Part shown: positions 9,192 through 17,999 of the stretch, one piece after another
How positions within the stretch are numbered: the first letter of the stretch is position 1
How the letters are laid out: each line of letters starts with the position of its first letter
DNA from: Paenibacillus aquistagni
GTDB lineage: Bacteria > Bacillota > Bacilli > Paenibacillales > Paenibacillaceae
NCBI RefSeq assembly: GCF_900177815.1
Contig: NZ_FXAZ01000007.1
Location: forward strand, 186,001 to 250,000
Direction of reading: 5' to 3'
DNA: 64,000 nt
Program-made: the position numbers and the translations under genes
Notes under the pieces: model-generated
The model's input: the letters and a program-made list of their open reading frames with translations, nothing else
Database searches by the model: none
Told to the model about the DNA's origin: nothing

Positions 9192-10730
9192 TTAGCGGCT
9201 TGATCTCCGATTGGCATCCAGACGCTTCGCCAGCTCCCTTGCGCGCTCCAGCTCCTCTTGAGATACCGTTCCCCCTGCGCCTTGCGAAGGCTGCACGATC
9301 GGAATTGCCGGCTTCTGCTGCTTGCCGTACCTTGATCCTGTCCCCCTGCGCCCTCTTGGCGCTTGCGGGGAAGCCTTGGCGCCTTCTCCGCCTGCTTGAG
9401 CCAGTTCGCCCGTATGCTGGCTGCGAATATACTGCACCGCATCCTCATAGCTCTTCACCTGCTTCAGCAGCATATTCGAGACGATCGATTCAATAAAATT
9501 CCGATTAAGGCGCTGATTGTTGTCTCCTGCGAGCATCGTCATCAAATAATGAATAAGGACATTAATCACTTCATCCGTCAGCTTATAATTTAGATCCAGC
9601 TTCGCAAAAATATCGAGAATAAAATCAGGCACCGTACCTGGAAAAAACTTCTCCAAGAGCTTCGTGTAAGGTGTGTTGCGTAGCATCATATTGTATTGAT
9701 GCACATCGCATTGCCCGCCGAACTGCTTAGGCACCTCTAAGTAATATTCCATCTGCACCGCGTATTCAGGCTCTGTGTCCGCAGTCGCCTGCTGGGTCTT
9801 TTCAATACGAACCTGTTCACGCTCACGCCACTCATCGCGACGCTTGTTCTGTCTAAAATGTAGATGGGCTCGATGCTGAAGCTCGTCCAGCAGAATCTTG
9901 CCATCGGTATTGAACACACCATCCTCATCCAGAAGACGGCATGTCTCCTGCGGCGTAAGCTCGAACTTGCGGACAATATAATTGATAATGCCCATGCCTT
10001 CGCGATCATAGCGCAGCTTCTCCACATATGGACGATTGTAGGAATACTTCGGGAAACGCATTATGATATCTGAGTAATTAAGCACAGGCGCGTCAGCTTC
10101 TGCCGCCTGCTCCAGCGTTCTGCTTCCACGATGAGGCGCGACCTCTTGCAGCGCCTGCTCCAGCTCATAATCCACCACATGCGTATTGAGTCTAAAAATT
10201 TCATAAAAGGGAATGGAAATATTTTCGCGATGAAGCTCGCTGCCTGTAAAGACGACCGGCTCCTTCGTAGAGAATTGCTCACGCAAGGCTAGCACGGAAT
10301 ACTTGCCCACCTTATCCCGCAGCAGCAAGGTTAGATGCTGGGTGTCAAAAAATTCCTTCGGCGACAGCGGCGGCTGCAGCTCATATTCGAAGATATAATC
10401 CTCTGCATCTGGCAGCATGATTCTAGATGTCTGCAGGAGTCCTACAGCCTCAAGCTTCGAGGATTCTTCGATAAATTTGCTTCTCCCCTGCTCGCTTAGC
10501 TCCATCCCAAGCAGCAAGAACAGCTTGCGCTGAACATCCATGCCGGAGAAGCCTGTCTGATTGGATGCAATATGTTGATAGAAGAGCTGATACAAGCCAA
10601 TTGCAAATGCCCCCACCATCGGCTGATATACATGGGTCAGCATTTTTTGATCCAGCTCACTTAACCCGAATTCACGGTAAACGACATAGTGGTGGTGCTC
10701 CGTAAAATGGAGTAAATTCGACATTCGCAT
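9192..10730 (-). CDS. dnaB: Replication initiation and membrane attachment protein DnaB
   Basis: This is the Firmicutes DnaB, not the helicase, needed for helicase loading at the origin and at restarted forks. It is 512 residues. The N-terminal ~120 residues form a winged-helix-like region, a long charged middle part follows, and a DnaB/DnaD C-terminal region includes FPGTVPDFILDIFAKLDLNY. The C-terminal tail is rich in G, A, Q and R and looks disordered. The gene sits directly before dnaI. The ribosome site (GGGAG) is about 12 bases from the first ATG; the in-frame ATG two codons later is an alternative. Confidence 0.9.
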   Translation of the reverse strand: MRMSNLLHFTEHHHYVVYREFGLSELDQKMLTHVYQPMVGAFAIGLYQLFYQHIASNQTGFSGMDVQRKLFLLLGMELSEQGRSKFIEESSKLEAVGLLQTSRIMLPDAEDYIFEYELQPPLSPKEFFDTQHLTLLLRDKVGKYSVLALREQFSTKEPVVFTGSELHRENISIPFYEIFRLNTHVVDYELEQALQEVAPHRGSRTLEQAAEADAPVLNYSDIIMRFPKYSYNRPYVEKLRYDREGMGIINYIVRKFELTPQETCRLLDEDGVFNTDGKILLDELQHRAHLHFRQNKRRDEWREREQVRIEKTQQATADTEPEYAVQMEYYLEVPKQFGGQCDVHQYNMMLRNTPYTKLLEKFFPGTVPDFILDIFAKLDLNYKLTDEVINVLIHYLMTMLAGDNNQRLNRNFIESIVSNMLLKQVKSYEDAVQYIRSQHTGELAQAGGEGAKASPQAPRGRRGTGSRYGKQQKPAIPIVQPSQGAGGTVSQEELERARELAKRLDANRRSSR

Positions 10731-10796
10731 CAGTTGTATGGGCTCCCTTTCCTCGTGATCTCTGATCTCAATGGTTTACCTATTGTAACACAAATA

Positions 10797-10843
10797 GAGC
10801 GGACTCGTTTCAATTAAATGGTGGTAATGAACGAATCCGCTCT
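10797..10843. repeat. Inverted repeat upstream of dnaB
   Basis: Imperfect arms AGAGCGGACTCGTT and AACGAATCCGCTCT (13 of 14 paired, or 14 counting a G-U on the minus strand) flank a ~19-base loop. No T-run follows on either strand. It could be a leader hairpin of dnaB or a protein-binding site. Confidence 0.5.
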
Positions 10844-10896
10844 AAGATTGTCGAAGCAGCTCATGACGTCTATCTAACCGATAAGTTAGCTGCATG

Positions 10897-10928
10897 TATG
10901 GAAGAAAAGAACAGGCTCTAAGAGCCTT
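10897..10928 (-). terminator. Short terminator after the flavodoxin-like gene
   Basis: Minus-strand GGCTCTTAGAGCC stem followed by TGTTCTTTTCTT, overlapping the stop-codon region. Confidence 0.5.
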
Positions 10929-11471
10929 TTACTTTGCTTCCTCGCTCCATTCTCGATTCCATTCCTTCGCTTGCGCGATCGTTTCTTGATCGAGCAGCAC
11001 ATCGCCTGGTTTAGAGCCGCGGCCAATGATCCAGCCTTCCAGGCTCATGCCCATAAAGGAGCAGATGTGCTGGAATTGCTGCACAAGCGGCAATCCCGTC
11101 ATTTTAGCTTTCGGTCCGCCAACGATGACGACATACACTTTTTTCCCCTGCATGCGCTCTTTGAATTGCAGGGCTTCATCGCGAAGACATTGTGACCAGC
11201 GATCAATAAATGTCTTCATATGACCTGACATTCCATACCAATAGAGCGGAGTCGCGAATACTAGCGTATCATGCTTGAGCATAGCGTCTACGATCGAAGC
11301 CATATCATCCTCCACAGGCATGAATCCCGACTCAGCATGGCGTCCATCCACGATCTGCAGGATCTTCTTGTCTCGCAAGTTCACGCTCTCCACTTGAATC
11401 CCTTTCGTCAAAATCGCGGTTAATTGCTCGGTATTGCCATTCTCACGCGAACTTCCTTGAATGATATACAT
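10929..11471 (-). CDS. NAD(P)H-dependent FMN reductase / flavodoxin-fold oxidoreductase
   Basis: 180 residues of flavodoxin-like fold. The phosphate-binding loop is GSSRENGNTEQL near the N-terminus, and the FMN-contacting TPLYWYGMSGHMKTFIDRW (about residues 96-114) is typical of the NADPH-dependent FMN reductase/WrbA-like group. Such proteins reduce flavin, quinones or azo compounds; the substrate cannot be told. It appears monocistronic. Confidence 0.82.
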   Translation of the reverse strand: MYIIQGSSRENGNTEQLTAILTKGIQVESVNLRDKKILQIVDGRHAESGFMPVEDDMASIVDAMLKHDTLVFATPLYWYGMSGHMKTFIDRWSQCLRDEALQFKERMQGKKVYVVIVGGPKAKMTGLPLVQQFQHICSFMGMSLEGWIIGRGSKPGDVLLDQETIAQAKEWNREWSEEAK

Positions 11472-11550
11472 CGAACCCCTGCTTTCTATAGATATTGGCA
11501 GCTGCCTTCTATCTGTATCATATCGAAAGCAGGCGCAGCATACAACGCGG

Positions 11551-13293
11551 TTACAACCGGTGAGCTTGCTTATAAGCTAGCAGCGCTTTGAACTTCACTT
11601 CCAGCGCCTGCTGCTCCTCCTCTTTCTTCGACAAAGACATCTCCGAGAGCAATTGAGACCAATCCAGTTGAAAGCGAAGCCGTTCTTCTTCTGTAAGCCC
11701 TTCGTTTTCCTTGCTCCCCTCATCATCTGCGGTCCGTTCACCCGTTGAAGAGTTCTTACCCTGCTTACAACCTGCAGCCGCATCATGCTCCCATACCGTC
11801 AGCTTTGGCGCTTCACCGTTAATATGCAGACGATGAGTTGCTACAGCTGAACAGAAGGCGCGGTCATGGGATACAAAGATGAGCGTCCCTGGATAATGCT
11901 TAAGCAGCTGCTCCAGCTGCGCACAAGCCTCCATATCCAAATAATTCGTCGGCTCATCCAAGATCAACAGATTGCACTCACTCATAAACTGCTTGACAAG
12001 CTGCACCTTCACGCGTTCTCCCCCGCTAAGCTGTGAGACTGGAAGCAAGGCCCGATCCCCCTCTAGATCCAAGCGCGCAAATGCTGTACGAATAACGTGC
12101 TCTGGATAGCGGCTTGTCGCTGTTACATTTCGAAGAGCGCTCTTTGCGCCGTCCAAGCTGAGCAAGTTCTGATCAAAATAACCGATTCTCGCCTTCGGCG
12201 CATATTGAAGCACACCGCTGGCTGCAATTCCTGTCTGTGCAGCGTCTGCCGCTTGGCACCTTGTGCTGCCAGCTGCTCTTACCATCTCATAGCCCTGCTT
12301 CAGCAGTCTAATAAGAGTCGTCTTGCCTGCTCCATTGTCTCCAGTGATCGCAAGGCGCATCCCTGGCCGAATGCGCATCGTAAAGTCCGGCATAAGGCGA
12401 GGGCCGTCCTCAACCTGTAGGCTGAGCGCATCCGCTTCTATAATAATCTTGCTAAATATCGGCTCGTGATTATTGAGATCAAAATGCAGTTCAGGACGTT
12501 CATAAGGCCGGGCCAAAGCAGGCAGCTTCGCGATGCGAGATTCAATCGACTTGGCGACCTTATCCACCTTTCCCTGCTTGCGGCTGAAGAAAGGCTTGGC
12601 TGAACGAATTTCCTTGCTCGTCATGCGGGTTGCCTTCGGCGCCTTTCCCACCTCCTTCGCATGCTCTCTTTTATCGACAAGCATCTGCTGAAGCCTTCTG
12701 CGTTCTTCTTCGACCTGCTCATATGCGCGTACTTGCTCGGTATGCTGGCGCGCCTTTTCACTGCGATAAGCCTCGTACGCACCCGGCCGCGACGCTCGAT
12801 AGGAGATCAGCTTCTGGTTCTCGATTTCCCAGATCTTCGTACACACGCGATTAAGCGTCATTCGGTCATGGGAAATGATAATCGTGAGTCCTTTATGCCT
12901 GATGATCTGCTCCTCAAGCTGCTCAATCGCGCCAACATCCAAGTGGCTGGTCGGCTCATCCAAGAGCCAAATGTCCGCCTTCTCGTCAATGATTGAAGCA
13001 AGCTTCGCCTTCGTCCACTCCCCGCCGCTCAAGTGATCGCTGCCAGCTGGCGAGCTCACGCTGCGATCATCCCACTGCGTCATATAGCTGCGGCTCCCGT
13101 GCCATTCGACTGTCCCTTGTTCAGGCAGCATCTCTCCTGCCAGCGTCCGCAGCAGGGACGTTTTCCCTGCGCCATTGATTCCTACGATGCCGATGCACTC
13201 GCCTGCATACATACGCCATACTTCGAGATGCTCTAGGATGACTCGCTCTCCATAGGCAATGCTTATATGTTTCATTTCCATTAATATCTTCAT
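11551..13293 (-). CDS. ABC-F ATPase, probable ribosomal protection type
   Basis: 580 residues with two ABC ATPase domains and no membrane segments. Walker A motifs are GINGAGKT (about 38-45) and GDNGAGKT (about 315), signatures are HLSGGEWTKAKL and QLSGGERVKVQL, and Walker B motifs are LLDEPTSHLD and ILDEPTNYLD. Between them lies a charged, mostly helical linker (about 180-275) in the position of the antibiotic-resistance domain of Vga/Msr/VmlR-type proteins, which enter the ribosomal E site and release bound drug. A charged C-terminal extension follows. The start ATG has AGGGAGG inside the 3' arm of a leader terminator, which points to attenuation control. Drug specificity cannot be read from sequence. 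Confidence 0.85.
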   Translation of the reverse strand: MKILMEMKHISIAYGERVILEHLEVWRMYAGECIGIVGINGAGKTSLLRTLAGEMLPEQGTVEWHGSRSYMTQWDDRSVSSPAGSDHLSGGEWTKAKLASIIDEKADIWLLDEPTSHLDVGAIEQLEEQIIRHKGLTIIISHDRMTLNRVCTKIWEIENQKLISYRASRPGAYEAYRSEKARQHTEQVRAYEQVEEERRRLQQMLVDKREHAKEVGKAPKATRMTSKEIRSAKPFFSRKQGKVDKVAKSIESRIAKLPALARPYERPELHFDLNNHEPIFSKIIIEADALSLQVEDGPRLMPDFTMRIRPGMRLAITGDNGAGKTTLIRLLKQGYEMVRAAGSTRCQAADAAQTGIAASGVLQYAPKARIGYFDQNLLSLDGAKSALRNVTATSRYPEHVIRTAFARLDLEGDRALLPVSQLSGGERVKVQLVKQFMSECNLLILDEPTNYLDMEACAQLEQLLKHYPGTLIFVSHDRAFCSAVATHRLHINGEAPKLTVWEHDAAAGCKQGKNSSTGERTADDEGSKENEGLTEEERLRFQLDWSQLLSEMSLSKKEEEQQALEVKFKALLAYKQAHRL

Positions 13294-13448
13294 AAAAAAA
13301 CCTCCCTAGGAACGTCCCTAGAGAGGATTGTGGTCTGTAGAAAAAAGAGCGCAGCTGCACCTGTGCCACCGCATGAATAACGAACAAAGAACACAGCTGG
13401 AGCATTCTGCACAAGCGTTGGGCTTATGCGCTGTTCACAGACAGACAT
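13290..13448 (-). CDS. Upstream ORF in the ABC-F leader, stop overlapping the ABC-F start
   Basis: A 52-codon frame starts at an ATG with AAAGAGGAG immediately upstream (13446-13448) and ends in TGA overlapping the ABC-F ATG (ATGA). Its translation would put ribosomes through the terminator hairpin. A shorter frame, MLHESMAPSWMRTRVKEEHV plus CL (22 codons), ends in TGA just downstream of this ATG and overlaps it. Which of the two is the regulatory peptide is unclear. Neither has a recognisable domain; both could be leader peptides or chance frames. Confidence 0.4.
   Translation of the reverse strand: MSVCEQRISPTLVQNAPAVFFVRYSCGGTGAAALFFLQTTILSRDVPREVFL
13294..13326 (-). terminator. Attenuator terminator directly before the ABC-F start codon
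   Basis: Minus-strand arms CCTCTCTAGG and CCTAGGGAGG (ten pairs including one G-U, loop GACGTT) followed by seven T residues that touch the ATG. The 3' arm is also the ribosome-binding site, so the hairpin would stop transcription and hide the start at once. Confidence 0.8.
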
Positions 13449-13542
13449 GCTCCTCTTTCACTCTGGTTCGCATCCAACTTGGCGCCATTGATTCATGAAG
13501 CATCGATGCGCTAAAGCTGCGATTGGCGTCTAGAAAGCATTC

Positions 13543-13797
13543 CTAGACCAAACAACAGGCGTGCGCATGCATCATAACCTTCGGTGTAAGGCTCGATATA
13601 GACAGACTAATCCTCTCATAACGTTCATTTTGATATCCAATTGCCTTCAAAATGGTTCGTCTCTGACGGATTAGTTGTTCATGTTCGAAATACCTTACCC
13701 TTTCTTCAGCATAATCTTGCTCACGTTTAAGTATATGATTTCCATTCGTAAAATGCAACGCGCAGTCTGATGATGCAGCGCCGCATAAGCATGCCAT
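13543..13797 (-). CDS. Small hypothetical protein coupled to yuiB
   Basis: 84 residues; the ATG overlaps the yuiB stop codon (TGATG), the usual arrangement for translational coupling. The N-terminus is cysteine-rich (MACLCGAASSDC), followed by a charged, probably helical middle with many E, R and Q residues. I do not recognise a family. It is not clearly YuiA, the usual small partner of YuiB in Bacillus, although the cysteine-rich start is suggestive. It could be a chance extension. Confidence 0.4.
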   Translation of the reverse strand: MACLCGAASSDCALHFTNGNHILKREQDYAEERVRYFEHEQLIRQRRTILKAIGYQNERYERISLSISSLTPKVMMHAHACCLV

Positions 13798-14093
13798 CAG
13801 AACATCTTGTAGCCGCTCTGGCGTAGCATTCCAATGATCTTGCCGCTAAGCATCGCTCCCATCAGTCCTGCAATGCCCGTCAAATAGTCAACTAGACCGT
13901 AATTCAACAGATTCTCCGTCCACGACTTATCGCTGCTCCACAGCATGATGACTGTTGCAGGTATTATAATAATTAGATAGAACCCCACCGGGAACCAAGT
14001 CGTCTTCATCAACATGTTCAATATAAACCCAATGCCAAACATCATGACAAAGAAAAGCAGCATGAGTATAATGACCATCACGAAGCCCTGCAT
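13797..14093 (-). CDS. yuiB: YuiB-like membrane protein
   Basis: 98 residues with three hydrophobic segments: an N-terminal one rich in M, F and L (MQGFVMVIILMLLFFVMMFG), one near residues 35-55, and one near 70-90. Length and the LLFFV-GIGFxLNML pattern match the YuiB family of Bacillales, whose function is unknown. The start follows GGGGGGAAATGAC. In B. subtilis yuiB lies near yumB and yumC, homologues of which are also in this window. Confidence 0.7.
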   Translation of the reverse strand: MQGFVMVIILMLLFFVMMFGIGFILNMLMKTTWFPVGFYLIIIIPATVIMLWSSDKSWTENLLNYGLVDYLTGIAGLMGAMLSGKIIGMLRQSGYKMF

Positions 14094-14238
14094 GTCATTT
14101 CCCCCCTAATATCATTCCATCTCGCTTCATGAACAAACCCTAGATTCAACTTCAAACATTTTCCTATTAAACTAGTCTAAGTTTACTAGCAGAACTTGTA
14201 AAAATCAACGAACATTTCGTGACATTCCTCACATAAAG

Positions 14239-14268
14239 TTGCTAATAATCATTCTCATAAGCTACAAT
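14239..14268 (+). promoter_or_regulatory. hemQ promoter overlapped by a Fur/PerR-like box
   Basis: TTGCTA, 18-base spacer, TACAAT. The spacer contains TAATAATCATTCTCA (14243-14257), which matches the 7-1-7 Fur box TGATAATNATTATCA at 12 of 14 defined positions. A bound Fur-family repressor would cover the promoter. Confidence 0.5.
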
Positions 14269-14321
14269 GTGGAGAAAGATCCCATACGAATTTAACCCTT
14301 TACAATATTGGAGGCTAAGCC

Positions 14322-15071
14322 ATGAATGAAGCAGCATTAACTCTTGAAGGCTGGTATGCACTGCATGACTTCAGAACGATTAACTGGTCGTTGTGGAACA
14401 AGGCAGATGATGAAGAAAAGGCTCATGCCCTAGATGATCTTCAATCCCTGTGGGAGCAGTGGAAGAAGACAGAAAATGATAATCTCGGCAGCTCTGTCGT
14501 CTACAGCATCGTTGGACAAAAGGCGGATTTGGTATTCTTTCATTTAAGAGAAACGCTTGAAGAGCTGAATGAGCTTGAGACTGAATTCAACAAGACGGCC
14601 TTTGCCAGATACACGATCCCTGCTTACAGCTATGTCAGCATCGTTGAATTGAGCAATTATATGGCGAAGCCAGGCGCAACCGGCGACCCAATGGACAACC
14701 CTGAGGTGCAGGCGCGATTGAAGCCTATTCTGCCGAAGATGAAGCATATCTGCTTCTATCCAATGAATAAGAAGCGCGACCTTCAGGACAACTGGTATAT
14801 GCTGTCTATGGAAGAACGCCGCGGCATGATGAGAAGCCATGGCATGATTGGACGCAACTACGCAGGAAAAGTTAAACAGATTATTACCGGTTCCGTTGGC
14901 CTTGATGATTGGGAGTGGGGCGTTACCCTCTTCAGCGATGACCCGCTGCAATTCAAAAAGCTTGTATACGAGATGCGCTTTGACGAAGTCAGCGCCCGTT
15001 TCGGAGAATTTGGCTCCTTCTTTGTTGGCAACCGCCACACAGATGAGTCCCTCATCGCAATGATGAAATAA
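14322..15071 (+). CDS. hemQ: Coproheme decarboxylase HemQ (chlorite dismutase family)
   Basis: HemQ (ChdC) converts iron-coproporphyrin III to haem b, the last step of the Gram-positive coproporphyrin pathway. The 249-residue length is normal. The catalytic tyrosine is Y146 in FYPMNKKR and the proximal haem ligand is H173 in MRSHGMIGR; the [15 protein letters not shown] strand typical of the family follows. The start has TTGGAGG upstream. It is monocistronic with a terminator. The product feeds CtaB/CtaA, also encoded in this window. Confidence 0.96.
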   Translation: MNEAALTLEGWYALHDFRTINWSLWNKADDEEKAHALDDLQSLWEQWKKTENDNLGSSVVYSIVGQKADLVFFHLRETLEELNELETEFNKTAFARYTIPAYSYVSIVELSNYMAKPGATGDPMDNPEVQARLKPILPKMKHICFYPMNKKRDLQDNWYMLSMEERRGMMRSHGMIGRNYAGKVKQIITGSVGLDDWEWGVTLFSDDPLQFKKLVYEMRFDEVSARFGEFGSFFVGNRHTDESLIAMMK

Positions 15072-15085
15072 GTAATAAGGCATAC

Positions 15086-15157
15086 AAAAACCGTCTGTTC
15101 TCTTCAACAGCACCTTGATATCAACACAAGGCGCTTAAGAGACACAGACGGTTTTTG
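15086..15157 (+). terminator. Terminator of hemQ
   Basis: AAAAACCGTCTGT/ACAGACGGTTTTT arms around a long loop; symmetric, so it may work on both strands. Confidence 0.75.
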
Positions 15158-15242
15158 CAATTGTGCTGCTGATTACTCTTGCACGATTATCATGAGCTGT
15201 GTAATAAAGGGAAAATGGATTACTCTGACCTTATCGTACCAG

Positions 15243-17750
15243 CTAGCCGATGTACTGATCGGTATGTCCCTGAAGCTTCGCCAGCGCGATGATGATTCTA
15301 GCTGCATCTGCTCTTGTCAGGCTGCCCTTCGGATGAAAGGCTCCATTTTCCGCTTCCAGCAGGCCTAGATTCAATGCAATCGCTACTTCGCCCTTGGCTT
15401 TGATCTGTCCATGATCTGTAAGGTCAAGCACCTGCTTATCCTGCTGCATATACTGGGCCAGCTTATCATAGTGGACCACCTTGACCAATAGCTTTGCCGC
15501 TTCCTCTCTCGTCAGCGTCCGCTCCAAATTCAAGCGTCTTGACTCACCTTGAGCGCTATCAAACCATTTAAACTGATAAGCCCAGCCTACCACATGATAA
15601 TAGGGAGAATCCTCCTCAACATCAGAGAACGGCAGCGTAATTTCCCTGCCAGGAAGATTCGTCGAGTCTGCAATTTCTGGACGGAAGCTATAGGTCAGCA
15701 TTTGCAGAAATTCTCCGTAAGACAGCTTGGCATCAGGATGAGCACGATGATCGCTGTCCGTGAAGATGACACCGTGCTTCCACAAGGCAAGCAGCTCTTT
15801 CTCAGCTGCATGGCCTATCACATCTGTCGGCGGCTCATGCAGATTGGTCTGATTCTCCCTGCTGTCTGGCCAAGCTGAGAACAGCTCACCCGTCGTTGCG
15901 TCCACATAATATTGCTGCATCGGATTATCCTTAGCCTTGAACTGATAAACAAGCTTGGTCTTAACTGGCACCTCGCCTGCTTCAGTCCTATAGCCGCCTT
16001 CTATTATATACTGAAGCTCAAGCTTCATCGCTTGAAGCCAGGATTGCTTCGCTTGTTCCGCCGCAACGCTTGCCTGTACAGGAAGCCCGTCAAGCTTGTT
16101 CGCCGCGATGATATTCGCCGTGTACTGGATAATTTCTCCGTCTGGACGAATGATAACCATTGCGTTGCCTCCGTTGACAGGATACTCGTTATGATACTGC
16201 GCAAATAGAATCGAAATGTTTCCATCTGTGCTTCGCTTGCGATCCTTCTCCGCAGGGTGAATGAGACGCAGCGAATGCTCTGCATCAGGCAATAGCGAAT
16301 AAACCATCTCGATTGCCTTCTCCTGAGCCTTGGCATAAGTCAACGTCTTGACATCTTCACCCGACTCATTTGTTGGCATGCCTCCATATTGCCTCAGGCC
16401 AAACTCTAAGATCTGGCCGGTAGCCGCATCGACTCTCGCCGTGTAGCTGTCCATCCAAGCGCCCGTCTGGTTCATATTATGCCAATTGAACATCCATACT
16501 TCCCGCTTAGGATCATTCCAGTCCGCATTCAATGATCGATTCGTTAAGCGATAATGATCGGGCACCTTGAAATGCCGATTGATGATCGCGAGTGCTGCGT
16601 CTGCATCCTCAAGCGGCTGCTTGGAAGCTTCAAATGGCTTGACCTTGTCAGGAGGAGAGAATGACTTCATCTCCTTCTGTGCATATGTATCATTCCAAGG
16701 CGATGACAGCTCTTGTCCACTCACAGCATCCAGCGGCCACTGTCCTGTAACAGGAATATAAGCCAGCTTATAGTCATACTCGCGCCCTTTCCCCACAATC
16801 GGTACATACTGTGCCTCGAAGCTCATCTTGCTCGTCAGCCTTGTATAGGCTTGCTTCTCCGATATCGCAACCGAGTCGATAGACGGGAAGTCAGAAACGC
16901 CTCCCCTAAAATATTCGAGAAGCTGTCCATTGCCGTCTATTCGCATCGTAATCAAGTTATGATCTGCTTCTAGTCCATTCACCTTCACGCGAAATGCAAA
17001 TTCATAGCTCGTTGGACCAAACAGCGCATGAGGCAGGGAAGAGATGCGGGAAGGGTCATATCGAATATCCTCCTTCTTAATGCTTGGTGCCGCTGCAGCT
17101 AGAATGGCCCAGGCTTGACTCAGAGCCTGCTCTTCATTGACTTGTGGAGGATAATACGAGTGTGAGTCCAGTAGTTCCGTTACGTGCCCAATACTCGATT
17201 CAATGACTTCATAAGTCTTGCTGTCGACAACAGAATTAAAGCTGCTTGAGGAGGTGCCTGTGGTATATTCCCATCTAATATGCCAGCTTGTCGGATTGCG
17301 ATCAGGGTAGGAACTTAAGCTCCCCTTGTTCACATCGACGACCCGTGTCTTCGCAAGCACAGGGAACAGCTGTAAGACCGCATCAACCGCCTTCTGCTGC
17401 TCTCGCTTTAGCTTCGTGTACCCTTCTGGCTTCATGGATGGATCACTTATGCCTTTTTGCACATGGATCTGCTCCGTCTTAATAGCAGCGGACGGGTTAT
17501 CTGGATACGCCGCTAAGTTCTGAGCAGCTGCATGCTGAGTTTGATCCCATTCTAAACCGACGTTGGCCGTTGTCTTGTCTAATGCTTCTGTAGGATGGGG
17601 AAACAGCGTAGAGAGCAGGCTCGCGCTTAACAGTGCAGCCATCCCCAGGCGCCACGCTGGCCTCATCGTACTGTTGGAGCTATTGCCTTCCGATGCGTGC
17701 AATGGCTTCTCTTGCTGGAGATATGTACATTCATCTAAATGATGCTTCAT
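15243..17750 (-). CDS. SLH-domain surface protein with YcdB/YcdC-type repeats
   Basis: 835 residues. A cytoplasmic N-tail and hydrophobic stretch (about 31-55, LGMAALLSASLLSTLFPHP) act as signal peptide. Residues ~60-620 hold repeated blocks with VDSKTYEV, VDAATGQIL and VDATTGELF motifs, the PepSY/YcdB-like pattern of Bacillales surface proteins. The C-terminus (about 640-835) has three S-layer homology domains: a segment containing FTDSDHRAHPDAKLSYGEFL, one with LTREEAAKLLV, and one with LTRADAARIII. SLH domains anchor proteins to pyruvylated wall polymer. Function is unknown; peptidase inhibition or wall binding are possible. It stands alone on the minus strand. Confidence 0.82.
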   Translation of the reverse strand: MKHHLDECTYLQQEKPLHASEGNSSNSTMRPAWRLGMAALLSASLLSTLFPHPTEALDKTTANVGLEWDQTQHAAAQNLAAYPDNPSAAIKTEQIHVQKGISDPSMKPEGYTKLKREQQKAVDAVLQLFPVLAKTRVVDVNKGSLSSYPDRNPTSWHIRWEYTTGTSSSSFNSVVDSKTYEVIESSIGHVTELLDSHSYYPPQVNEEQALSQAWAILAAAAPSIKKEDIRYDPSRISSLPHALFGPTSYEFAFRVKVNGLEADHNLITMRIDGNGQLLEYFRGGVSDFPSIDSVAISEKQAYTRLTSKMSFEAQYVPIVGKGREYDYKLAYIPVTGQWPLDAVSGQELSSPWNDTYAQKEMKSFSPPDKVKPFEASKQPLEDADAALAIINRHFKVPDHYRLTNRSLNADWNDPKREVWMFNWHNMNQTGAWMDSYTARVDAATGQILEFGLRQYGGMPTNESGEDVKTLTYAKAQEKAIEMVYSLLPDAEHSLRLIHPAEKDRKRSTDGNISILFAQYHNEYPVNGGNAMVIIRPDGEIIQYTANIIAANKLDGLPVQASVAAEQAKQSWLQAMKLELQYIIEGGYRTEAGEVPVKTKLVYQFKAKDNPMQQYYVDATTGELFSAWPDSRENQTNLHEPPTDVIGHAAEKELLALWKHGVIFTDSDHRAHPDAKLSYGEFLQMLTYSFRPEIADSTNLPGREITLPFSDVEEDSPYYHVVGWAYQFKWFDSAQGESRRLNLERTLTREEAAKLLVKVVHYDKLAQYMQQDKQVLDLTDHGQIKAKGEVAIALNLGLLEAENGAFHPKGSLTRADAARIIIALAKLQGHTDQYIG

Positions 17751-17945
17751 AGACAGCCTCCTTGATCACAATTTAAAACTTCATCGTCTCGCAGACGGAC
17801 ATATGCCGATATGAATAAAGGAATGCAAATTAACAACGAGTTGAAATCGTTCTCACTCCATAGAACACCTGTAAATAGGATAGAGTCGCACTTTATTACG
17901 TATTTTTCCGACTTTTTTCTATGCATGTTATGCCAATCACCCGTT

Positions 17946-17984
17946 TATATAAAAAGCAGCCACCCCGATAGAGTGACTGCCTAA
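17946..17984 (-). terminator. Terminator after the RNase H gene
   Basis: Minus-strand GCAGTCAC/GGTGGCTGC stem followed by TTTTTATAT. Confidence 0.65.
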
Positions 17985-17999
17985 ATAAGCGATTATGAT

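Noticed and set aside
13121-13414. 97-residue frame overlapping the ABC-F start
   Set aside because: It reads through the ABC-F 5' end in another frame, with no ribosome site; the two shorter leader frames are better candidates.
14544-15113. 189-residue ORF antisense to hemQ
   Set aside because: It is the complement of a conserved gene, has no family motif, and shows the composition of a shadow frame.
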